Source: Corythucha ciliata (Eukaryota > Arthropoda > Insecta > Hemiptera > Tingidae). Taken from it: a stretch of DNA of 64,000 nt. Under the pieces are notes generated by a model, which saw nothing but the letters and a program-made list of their open reading frames with translations, made no database searches and was not told the DNA's origin. Positions 1 through 9,800 of the stretch are shown here, piece by piece. Made by a program: the position numbers and the translations under genes. Position 1 is the stretch's first letter. Each line of letters opens with the position of its first letter. The DNA lies in NCBI GenBank assembly GCA_038030265.1, contig CM075939.1, positions 9,777,253-9,841,252 on the forward strand, given 5' to 3'.

Positions 1-54
1 TACCATTTTGAGGGCATGTATATTACAGTTTGGCTAATTATAGGCTAATTAAAC

Positions 55-427
55 GAGTTTGACGACCCCATGTCACTGACAATTATGGGATTATTTCTCC
101 CTCATCCGCACCACCCTAGTCACAACTGAGAATTCGAGGGAGTGGGGATGCTGAAAATAAGGAAATTAACCTTGAAATGAAATACTTACCTTTATTTTTT
201 ACTTGTTTTGAGTTCTGAAGAAAAAAGTGCTCGCAATTTGGTATTCGAACCCACGACCTCCTGCTTTCGCGGCAGATGCTCTAACCACTAGTCCACGCTA
301 AGAGCGAATCCTCCCGGAAGAAACCCCCTCTCGGAACTCAAACTGCACCTATCGGGTCAGTGCATGTCATACGTCTCTTTTTCTTTGCGCGTCCGACAAT
401 TAGTTAATTAATTGAGTTTGACGACCC
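55..427 (+). repeat. direct repeat pair around the tRNA-like element
   Basis: The 14-mer GAGTTTGACGACCC occurs at 55-68 and, with one base changed at its end, at 414-427. Both follow an AT-rich AATTA stretch. The tRNA-like unit lies between them, so they may be remnants of one repeat family or of a duplicated host segment. Confidence 0.4.
231..309 (-). pseudogene. tRNA-like Pol III unit, tRNA relic or SINE head
   Basis: Read on the minus strand, it has a D-arm-like TAGTGGTTAGAGCA (A box), an anticodon-like stem TCTGC/GCAGG with a 7-base loop CGCGAAA, a B box GGTTCGAATAC and, just downstream, a T6 run that would end Pol III transcription. Outer bases GCTC and GAGC can pair as part of an acceptor stem. 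It lacks U33 and has mismatches in the T stem, so a working tRNA is unlikely. A tRNA-derived SINE or a decayed tRNA gene is the better reading. Confidence 0.6.
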
Positions 428-469
428 TGTCGCGTACAATTTAAGAATACTGTCACGGAAAATAAGGAG

Positions 470-562
470 CGTGGATTGCCAGTTTGGTCATTTTTGGGGC
501 ACAGATTGTCATATTAGCCATTTTCAAGGCGCGAATCGACAGTATTGACATTTTGGCGGGGT
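470..562 (+). repeat. short stretch of 30-base family B units
   Basis: Three degenerate units contain CAGTTTGGTCATTTTTGGGG and variants such as TTAGCCATTTTCAAGGCGCG and TGACATTTTGGCGGGG. The same word builds the long arrays near 49000 (reverse orientation) and 55400-56320. Confidence 0.6.
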
Positions 563-968
563 TAATATGGAGGGATCAGCCTGTTGAACTGTTCTTTGGC
601 CGGAAATAGTCAGTTGAGCCTTTTTTTAGCAGAGCAAAACACGGAATCAAAAGAGCACATTTTACTTCACTTAACACCGTTGATCATTGTTTTAGTCATG
701 TACACGGCCTTATGCACTCTGGTGGTCTACATAACTTTGTCTTAACTCATTTTCGAGTGAATTTACTCCAAAAGATGGTCACTTCCATCGAGTTCAATGT
801 AAATCCGCCTACCCTTTCACCCGGCAGTCAACCAATTATTTCTCCCCAGTCACCTTGGTCGAATCAACTAACATGTTGCTGTGAAAGAATACCTTGGGGG
901 GGATTGAGACCTTAAGAGAGACGGGAAAGGTTTGACGAGGAGGGTTGCTAACTCGAAATTTGCAGAAA

Positions 969-1101
969 TCGGTCCGGTCTTTCGATTAAGACCGGACCGA
1001 AAAATAATAACGTCTGAACCGGACCGGGAACGAACCGAAGACCGGACCGAACAGAAGACCGGACCAAAAAAAAAAAGGACTTGGACCGGACCGATTTTAT
1101 T
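969..1101 (+). repeat. GGACCG-type repeat cluster with hairpin
   Basis: AAGACCGGACCGAA-like words recur about five times. At 969-1000 a perfect 13-base inverted repeat (TCGGTCCGGTCTT) is separated by 6 bases. Between the clusters at 969-1101 and 1582-1616 lies an MITE-like fragment and no recognisable gene. Confidence 0.6.
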
Positions 1102-1187
1102 TTGAGTCTTAAATAAAATATCGCTGGAAAACGTTCACGAAGTAATAATTCGAAACGAAGCATTTGTAAAAGTAGGTAACAATCATT

Positions 1188-1260
1188 GGCTCACAAGCTC
1201 TATGTATGCATTTCGTGGGCTATTCAACCCAAAAATGCTTCACTTTTGAAGGGAAGAAAC
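1188..1260 (+). mobile_element. fragment of fold-back element family (TIR CGTTCACAAGCTCT)
   Basis: GGCTCACAAGCTCTATGTATG resembles the first 20 or so bases of the complete element at 12980-13107, which reads CACAAGCTCTATGTTTG. The right terminus is not visible, so this is at best a decayed, one-ended copy. Confidence 0.4.
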
Positions 1261-1581
1261 TTACATCACGTTTACATCCGATCCAAAAGTGTGGGTAACA
1301 ACGGGATTGCCCCTAATAGGCTAGTAGAGCTAGTCAAATCGCTGAAAACTGGTATTATTCTGGTAGGTGTTATTCTAAGTAGGTGTTATTCAGTGAGAGG
1401 GTTTTCGATACCTCCCCCCCTCCTTTAAAAGGTCTCCGATCCGCCCTTTGATGGTTGTGTACGTTACGGCATTCTATTTAAACATACTCGAGACATTAGA
1501 AGCACGAAGTTCCTGCACGAAACGAATCCACATAACAATTTTATGTTTTTCTTTATATGCCAATTAAGGACCGACTTTTTT

Positions 1582-1616
1582 CGGTCCGGTCCTCACAAGA
1601 AGACCGGACCGGACCG
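1582..1616 (+). repeat. second GGACCG cluster, hairpin-forming
   Basis: CGGTCCGGTC at 1582-1591 and GACCGGACCG at 1602-1611 are perfect inverse complements with a 10-base spacer, followed by another GGACCG. Same word as the cluster at 969-1101. Confidence 0.6.
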
Positions 1617-1799
1617 CAATTATTCACAGCCCGGACTGAAATGAAATTGCTCCGAGCTGAAGATCTGAACCGGTTTCATCCCTAGAAATCGGGACTAAAA
1701 GTTCAAATTCCAAAATTGGTAGGAACCCGTGAGTGGCTCTGATGTCGTCGTAGAGAGGGTACTCGTGGATAGGGTGACTAGATGTAAAAATGTTTTTCA

Positions 1800-1912
1800 A
1801 GGACGCCTGCCACGAAAAATTATGACAAAAGTAGAACACAACAGTAGGACGCCTGCCACGAAAAAGTATGACAAACGTAGGACGGAAAGTAGAACACAAC
1901 AGTAGGACGCCT
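1800..1912 (+). repeat. tandem duplication, units of 46 and 58 bases
   Basis: Unit one (1800-1845) and unit two (1846-1903) both begin AGGACGCCTGCCACGAAAAA-like and end AGAACACAACAGT. Unit two has a 12-base internal insertion (GGACGGAAAGTA-like) and a third partial unit starts at 1904. The high identity suggests a recent duplication. Confidence 0.8.
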
Positions 1913-2394
1913 AAAAACCAGTTAACAGCTACTAATCTGTAGGGTGTCATGCTCATTTATGATAGCAATATGCAACGTCTCCAGTGGCGTGTCAACATAT
2001 ATGAGCAGCATCCGGGGTGCACTTATAGAAAATTCAACCCACCACTTCACGAGCTAGAGCAGCCTAAGCCAGCGTATTATGTTCGAATAAAAGGGGAAGA
2101 ACGCGATGTAGTGGACTAGATGATAGAATCAAGGAATTCGAAAGATGTGTCCGTCCGCAGATTTTTTATTTAATTGTGCGAGATTGCGGTTTCGATATTA
2201 CTCATCATCGGTCGCTCAGTCGTCGTCAGCACCTAACCGGATTATGTTCGAACAGGAGTTATGAACCTTTTGGGTGCGGAGTACACCGATTATTAGACAA
2301 TTAGGAGACCATCTTCATTGCCAAAAGAATGACCATTCAAATGAGGTCCGCCCACATGATCAATTTGGTAGTTTTGGTAGGAGCCCCAGGATAA

Positions 2395-3410
2395 CGGTAA
2401 TCGGTGGGATTTGAAGAAGCAAAATTACGTTTTGAAATAATGAAAATCCTCGAAACTGGGGTTTGAATGAGGCAAAACGATGAAATTATGGTTTTTGACT
2501 GATCCACTTCCGCGTTTATTTTTAATGAGCGGGAAATCCGCGAAACTTGCGTGTGTGAGAGCGAAAATGACGAGATTTTGTTTTTGAACGAGCCGAATCC
2601 GTAAATTTGCTTTTTGTTAGAGACACATTTGTATTTCGAAGTAGTAATATTTCAGAAAGAGCGAAACCTCCGAAATTTGGCTCGTGAAATAGCCAACATC
2701 TGTGAAATTGAGAGCCCGCAATCCTCGAAATTGGGTTTTATAATAGTGAAAACCATGAAAACTTGTGATTTGTAGGACCCAAAATGACGAAATTTGGGTT
2801 TTGAATAAGCCAAATCCGGGACTTGAATTTTCGAAAGTGCCAAAGTAATTTTCTGAATTAGCCAAACCTTCGAAGCTGCTTCCAGTAAGAGCTAAAACCA
2901 TGCAATTTGGGGTTTGAATACGTGAAAACAGAAAAATTGGGGTACCTACTAGATCAAAAATCCGTGAAATTTGTTTTTGAAGGTGTGAAATTTGAAACAT
3001 TTTGATTAAGGAAAATCCCCAGCGAAAAATTGTTGTTTGAAAAAGCCAGAATCACAAAATTTGTTTTTTCCGCTGTTTTTTTTGCCAAATTAAGGTTTTG
3101 AATTAACCGAATCCGCGAAGCGGATTTTATAAAAAGGTAAAGCCACGAGGTAAGGAAATTGGGCCTTGAAGTAGCAAAGTCTACTAAATTTACTTCTGAA
3201 TGATCGATAGCCCTTTAAACTGGTTTTTGAAATAGCGAAACCGCCGAAATTTGGATTTGAACGAGCGAAACCGCCCAATTTTAGTTTTGAAAGAGTGAAA
3301 ATCCGCTAAACTGGCGTTTGTAAGAGTCAAAATGACATTTTTTTTCTCAAGTGCCGAACACGCATGATTGGTTTTGAATCAGACTGTGAGCCAAATTGCC
3401 CGGTTTATCG
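2395..3410 (+). repeat. degenerate tandem array, 30-base family D
   Basis: About 30 imperfect units. The typical unit is CCGCGAAATTTGG followed by TTTTGAAAGAGCGAAA. Spacing is close to 30 bases, so several minus-strand frames stay open and translate as degenerate 10-residue repeats rich in F, S and K. This is array shadow, not evidence for a protein. Related units occur at 46120-46600, 57840-57970 and 63795-63890. Confidence 0.75.
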
Positions 3411-3842
3411 GTTTGATGTTCTGGATTGCGGGGTGAATTTCAGATTTTTGAGTAAATAAGATGCATGATTGTGTGTGGGAGGGATTCTGTGGTTAAAATC
3501 GCACTATGGGGACGTTGCGGGTCAACATAATATTTTCTCTGCTTCGCAGCCGAAGTGTTCGGTCGTTTGGTCACCGACCGTGACTATAAGCGCGGGTAAG
3601 GAACTGAGTGATGAGTCCAAGCAGAGCCGCTGAATTGGATTAATCCGGAATCCGTAAAGGTTGGCCACAGACCAGGAAAGCCCCGGAATAGTCTGGTGAA
3701 TTTATGAACATGAAAATCTCTACTTTATTAGAGGCTTCCTAATCTCGATCAAACGTCTGGTGACACCTTCATTTATCAAAAGTTCAAGTGAACCAAAGTT
3801 TTGCCGTGAGTGGATCTTCATTTACTCCTAGAAACCCTGCTG

Positions 3843-3903
3843 CCCCCCCCCCCATGCATGGCCCTGAAATTCAAGTGCAATTGACGCTTGTGGGGGGGGG
3901 GGG
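3843..3903 (+). repeat. C11 run paired with G12 run
   Basis: C11 at 3843-3853 and G12 at 3892-3903, 38 bases apart, could pair as a hairpin. The surrounding sequence 3411-4170 has no recognisable gene and includes A26 at 4107-4132. Confidence 0.6.
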
Positions 3904-4170
3904 TGACTTTTCTGTCATGCCCAACACGTGATCGAAAACAATATTAGGCTAATATTCTGTTGCGTTTTTCAGGGTCCCTTGAATTTTATAGTGGGAGAGT
4001 GAAAAGTGTGTGCGAATCCGCGTTTGCCGGTAAATAAATTCATGCGAGTGAAAAATGTTAAAATTTGCTTAGAGTATTAGTTAGCCTCCGTAATTTTTCC
4101 CGCCGTAAAAAAAAAAAAAAAAAAAAAAAAAAGTCCGGGCAAAAATTTTTTTAAACTGTGCGTGTGTGTC

Positions 4171-4258
4171 ATGGATGAAACTACCGTTGGACCAACCGCC
4201 GATAATCCTCTTAAGGCAGGCCCCACCTGCCTTGAGGATTCAGAGAGACAGCAGCAAG
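4171..4258 (+). CDS. weak candidate first coding exon
   Basis: ATG at 4171 opens 29 codons (starts MDETTVGPTADNP, ends CLEDSERQQQ) and runs into a GTAGGA donor at 4259. The composition is polar and protein-like. Possible in-phase acceptors downstream are TTTTTAG at 4553-4559 and CATGCAG before 4870, each followed by about 35 open codons, but neither continues into a recognised domain. I do not recognise the protein and give it as a lead only. Confidence 0.2.
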
Positions 4259-5143
4259 GTAGGATTATGGCTATTTCTATATTCCTTTCATACCATTACG
4301 AACATAGCACGTCTACTTCACCTAAGTAGATTTACATGGCCGGAAATTGCGGTTGAATGCTCTTGTTACAGTTGTTACCAAAATCTGACGGGTGCTACGT
4401 TAAAAATTACCACGGCTTAAGCATTTTGAAAAAATACTTTCCTGTTTTGCGCATAGCTTTTCAGTTTCAAGCCTGTTTCGGGGCAAAATTTTGACGAAAC
4501 AGGAAGTTTCGGGTCTTAATTTCGAGGGTTTGGGAGTTTTGGGGCATTATTATTTTTAGTGGCCGAGCGCCCTGAACTTCATGAAACACGTGACTCTCTC
4601 CCCCTCCCTTGTCATCGTCATTATCCGACGAGTTCATTGTTGAGACGAACATGCTTGAGGGCTTAGGGGAAAGCGAAAAGCTGCCCACCCTTTTGTTTAA
4701 AGTAGATGCGCCTATGCTTGCACGTAATAACGATTATTCACTCATTTTTTATTACTTGAGATTGGTTTTGCTTCGTTTCAATCTGCATCATTTCTTTTAG
4801 ACCAAGTTTCCTGTGTGTGATGGCTCTTCGGTGAACGATGAATGATATTGCTCTGTATTGCCCATGCAGTCTTTCAAGCATGTTTCATCGGGAATGCATT
4901 TTGGGTCAAATCCAGCCCTCTCCAGCCTTCTACTGAGTCAAATGAACACTCCGGACAGCACAACACACTCTCACTTGTTTTTTTGGATTTCCCCCCCCCC
5001 CAATAGGCTTATGCTAGCTTTTGGATTTGTTGAGTGCTGAAGACTAGGTTGGTTCCGGAATACTACGCCCCGATCAAAGATGTCCAAATGCAAAATGATT
5101 GGGACGGATACCATGTGGATATTGTGGACGTTTTTTTTTGTTT

Positions 5144-5185
5144 GGGGGGGGGGGGCTCCGACATTTTTTCCGACCCCCCCCCCCC
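5144..5185 (+). repeat. G12/C12 inverted repeat
   Basis: G12 at 5144-5155 and C12 at 5174-5185 with an 18-base spacer. The arms are perfectly complementary homopolymers. Confidence 0.8.
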
Positions 5186-5199
5186 ACTATAATGTGTAT

Positions 5200-6600
5200 T
5201 TATAGTATTGACATTTTATTTTCCACTTGACATGAAATTCCCTGGCCTAGGATGTAATCAGGAGACGTATCGGGAAAACATTATAATATTATAAAAATTA
5301 TAAGGGATGTCATTTTTTGCCACTTTTTGGCCACTCAGACCGCGTTTTTGTAAACCGGAAAACTTCAGGAATTTGGCTGCTCTCTGCTAAAATTCGTGGG
5401 AGGCTCGATTTTATTTTCAACGATTTTTCATCTTTAATTATAATATAATATATACAAGACATAAAAGTATTCAACAATAATTAAAAATGCGTAAACCTAA
5501 AACTCTATACAAAGGACAACAAAAATGAATGAAGATGAAAAAAAAATAGTAGTCGCATAAAATTAAATAATAAAAACTTAACACGAGTTTTCTCATACCT
5601 ATAGAAAAAATTAAACTATTTACTTCTTTCTTATCGTTTGAATCGATAACGTACTTATGTTTTTTCTCACATTATAAATAACAAGTCTTATGATACATAA
5701 AGTCAGGAGAAAAAAAAGACACGTTTCCCAACAGCCAGTTTTACGTTTGTTTTTGGTCCGCGAATATTGTGATCTTGTAATGCTGGGGAGTGTGATGTTA
5801 AGAACGTGATTTTTTTTTTAAATTTAAAGCGAGATTGTCTGTAGTTTACTATCTTGGGATATACCGCGTGATGATGATGCCAAGGGGACAGTTGGAGTAA
5901 AATAAGTTACTGACTTCTATAGGCTATACAAGGGGAGAAATATATTACATTAAAACTTTTTTTTTCGTTTAGTTCAGGTATCTTTACCGAATATACAAAA
6001 ATCACAAGCGTTTTTTTATAGTTTTATTTTTCTCTCATTTTACTAAAATATAAATAAAGTGTCACATCTAAAGAAATAAGTAAAAAATAATAAAAAAGGG
6101 TAATTTTTGAACTATCGATTTATGCTAAGAATTTAAAAAAGTAATAATACTTTTTGTTTTCGCTTGGTCTAACGAAATATTGAGATCAACCGACAAAAAA
6201 AATCATGGGCTCTGGAAGACATTCGAAAATCGTCACGGATTCTTGTTCGTTTTCTTCAGAATACAAATTTAAGGGTTAAAAAGAAATAATTGGCAGTGAT
6301 TTGGCCCTTTTTAAACAAAAAAGATTCAAAAACCAAGCGATTTTTTTTTAGTATTCAAAAATTACCCAAATATAATTTGAAAGTAGGGGACAAAAGCATA
6401 CTTAGAGGGGAAGGATTGTGATGTCTGACGAGTGTGAATTGAACAAAAGGCACTTGCGCTCCTTTGTTTGAATAGTGGGGCGGTAGACGAGAGTGGAAGG
6501 GGGGTGTTAGAAAAATAAAATTACAAATTGGGGAGAAATAGGAAAGAACAATTATGCACAGCCACGTAAAAAAATTTGGTGGGGCGAGTCGGGGAGGCAT
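5200..6600. other. AT-rich non-coding stretch
   Basis: Strongly A/T-rich with many short A and T runs and only minor GC stretches. Open frames are short and lack recognisable motifs. It separates the upstream repeats from the 3' end of the ABCG gene. Confidence 0.6.
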
Positions 6601-6609
6601 TTTTTTTTC

Positions 6610-6615
6610 TTTAAT
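6610..6615 (-). promoter_or_regulatory. possible poly(A) signal of the ABCG gene
   Basis: ATTAAA on the minus strand, 70 bases after the stop codon, in an A/T-rich stretch. It is the nearest recognised variant hexamer. In DNA this AT-rich such a match occurs often by chance. Confidence 0.35.
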
Positions 6616-6684
6616 AATAAAAAAAATAGCGAAGAAAGAACAATAGCGAATTAATAGCCACTCCCCCCCTTTCAAAAAATATTC

Positions 6685-6871
6685 TCACTTGGGACGTCTA
6701 ACGTACCTTAAAACGAGGTAGCCCAAACCGCGGAATACGACAAGGAACAAAATAAGAACGAGCGTGTTGGCCCAGAGTGGGAGTGGCGTCGTTCCCTGTG
6801 ATGAGAGAATATCGTCGACTGGAATATGAGTGGAATTTCGACATACTTCGAATTTGGACTGGTGTGCGCAC
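6685..6871 (-). CDS. ABCG exon 12: last extracellular loop, final membrane helix and stop
   Basis: Residues 627-688 and the TGA stop. It has cysteines at 628 and 637, and the NST at 639-641 is a possible N-glycosylation site in the loop. The last helix is [17 protein letters not shown], followed by [10 protein letters not shown] and a short basic tail. Acceptor CCAACAG. Confidence 0.9.
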
Positions 6872-9800
6872 CTGTTGGAGGGGGGGATTCAATTTCACGA
6901 TTAGTAGTGGACAGTGGAATGATGAAAGAACTTCCTTACAGTATAGGTGCTCCGTCGCTGAATTCGACGATCTGCATATTTTGATACGCATAGTGTACCA
7001 TACTCAAATATTGCATCCACTTGAGCCATGGAGGAATGTTGGTCGCTAGATACCCGCCGAATAGTTGAGTGGCCAGCGTGTAGAGCGCGCTTATCGTCAT
7101 GGACACATGCATGTCCATGCAGCAGGCTCCGACGAAGAAGCCTACGCTCTAAGAGGGAAAAACAATTTGGGTTAAAACAGTTCCGGCCACAAAGTATCGT
7201 GTTTGGAACTAACCTGAGCAACAATGGTGTTTAACAATAGAAAGCCCAAAAGCGTGGCGAAAACGCTCGGGCTGTGAAGCCCCAACATCGGATACGAAAT
7301 GATGTGATAAACGGCTGGGAGAGTCATCGTTAACGGCAGCTCGCCCAGCATTTTAGCGAGATAATAAGCGGAGAGTCGGTACGCTCCCGACTGCCTTTCT
7401 TTGTTGATCACTTCTCTTTCCGGAGGAACTGAAGATTCGAGTACAAATAAAATTAATGAAAATGGAACGCCCCAGAAAAGATATAGACTTACAGGAGGAA
7501 AGAGCTCCAAAATGAGCGAAGAGCATCCAATACGTCGTTGAGAAAAACATCCACCCCTGAATGTCTTGAAGGCTTTCCTCAGTTCTCTGCAGTTGAAACC
7601 ACATTAATCCCGCCATAATACCCAAAGCGATCGTTTGAACCCAGTTGAGTTTCGACAACATCCTGGGGCGAGCCTCTTGGAAATTTCGCTGACTCAACAC
7701 TTTAAACTGCGTCCAAAAGGATGTTGGCCACTGCCAGCTGACGTCATCGTCGCTACTACTGACGGAAGATGACGCGTGACTCTGATTGTCCAACCAGAGA
7801 GATTTACCCTCCTCCTCTTTCACTAAACGTTTGTATATGTCTTTTAAAGGAATCGTCGAATAGCTTCTTTTTTTCTCTGATTAAAACATGGAAAAGCATT
7901 CTCACTGTACCTGCTATGGTTGTGTAAACATGGCCGTGAGATTCTGTCGTCTCGCCCAAAGCCACCGTGACGCAGACTGAGTCTTGATTGGCCTGGCCGT
8001 TGCTTGTTTTTGACCACATGTCTTGAGCGCATTGACATCGACCTGTAAAATTGATCGATTGGAATGGTTTTATATTTTGAAAAATCGTTATCAAGTACCG
8101 TTTGCCAGCTGCGTTTCATTGTAGTTGTTGAGGTATTTATCACACATGCTTTGACTGAAATAGTCGGGCAGAAGCTCCTGGGGATAGTCAGGTCTCAGTC
8201 GGGCTTCTCTCGACGCCGATATAATCTTCTCTTTCATTTCTTCGCTTCCTTTGACTTGTTCCACTGTGAAACAACAACAAAAATTTTCGATAGAATCGAG
8301 GCCTCAACCCACGGACCCACGGAGTAAGTGGTGGAGTCCACTTACAAATAAAATCAGCCGGGTTGTAATGAGGGACGACCGTAAGGCCAATGCCGTTGAA
8401 AAAATCCACGACACGATCGGTATCCCCGAAATAGGCGGTTTGTCCGTTGCACAAAAGTAGTAATTTGTCGAACATGTGGAAAATTTGCGACGAGGGTTGG
8501 TGCACCGTCACGACGACCGTTTTCCCCTCTTTTTCGGCGTACCGTTTAAGGCAGCTCATGAGTGAATAGGCAGAATGGGAGTCAAGACCGGACGTTGGTT
8601 CCTTCAAAATTTTAAACATTTTGTAAAAAAAAAAAAAAATTGGGGCTTTCGAAGTTTATACAAAATTCCTCGTACGTCTAAAAGCATCAGACTGGGATTT
8701 GTGAGCAATTCGCAGGCTATGCTAGCCCTTTTCTTCTCGCCTCCTGACAGGCCTCTTTTCATGTAGTCGCCGATTACTGCGAGCACAACCATTTTATAAC
8801 TTCGTTCTAATTTATTTTTAAATTAACTTAATTACTCGTGTCCTGGCAGTTATTGAGATCTAAAACGTCTATTATGTGGTCCACGTACTGCATTTTCTGT
8901 GAATAAGATAGCGAGTCGGGAAGCCTGAGTAACGCCGAATACTGAAACATTAGAAAAGTTGTGTTATCCTTTACTGAAGCGGAAATTTTGATCTTATTAT
9001 TTTTTTCGAAGGATTCGTGTCCTTAAAAAAAAGGAGGACCTCGAAAAGTAAGCCAAGGAGTGAAATGAAGCGTTCGCTCTAGTTCTATTATGTTTCTTTT
9101 TTTCCCGAAAGTTCGATGAACGCCCTACAGGAGGTGAAGCGGAAAAATGAAGACACGGGAAAACTGGGACAGTGGAAAACGAAGTTGAAAAAAAGGATTC
9201 TTCCAAGTTTTTTTATTGGTGAAGGAGGGGAAAATGGTGAACATCTCATTTAAAACTACAAACTAACCTCCACAGTTTGTCGTAGCGTAAGGTCGGGAAA
9301 GAATACATCCTGTTGAAGCACGTAGCATATTCGACGTTTCCACCGTTTGTTCATTCGCTCCCGATTCAGACGAATCTGTCCGGCGTCCAATTTGACGCGG
9401 CCAGCTAGGCAGTTCAAAAGTGTCGTTTTTCCACAACCTATGGGGGCAAAAATACGACATTTATTTATTCGTAAATCGAAATAAATTGCAGGGGGGGGGG
9501 ATCTCAGTACAGATAGATGAGGGGTGGCCCTCTTTTCGTACTATCATGCAAGGTGTTGCAAATTTTTCAATTTCTTGGGCAAAAATAAGCTTTTTCCTAT
9601 AGAATTTGGAATCGGGAAACGCACGATGCCGTGCCCCCACGTTACCACCACCGGGAAGTTAAAAAGGACATCGATCCAATGTTAAAGGCACATAATGAAA
9701 TGCTTGAGATGAGTGGGAGGAGAGCTATAATTGCATTTACGTCGGAGTTGATTTCCATTCAATGAGAAATAACGCGAACAAAAGCTTAAGGATGGAAATT

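Noticed and set aside
2617..3278. Minus-strand frames of 60-127 codons with repeating F, S and K
   Set aside because: They follow the 30-base array period and drift with it. The start codons are incidental, there is no splice context and no domain. They are shadows of the repeat.
7172..7823. Separate short ORFs over the ABCG region as individual genes
   Set aside because: They are exon reads that run on into introns. Joining at GT/AG sites gives one frame with all family motifs in order.
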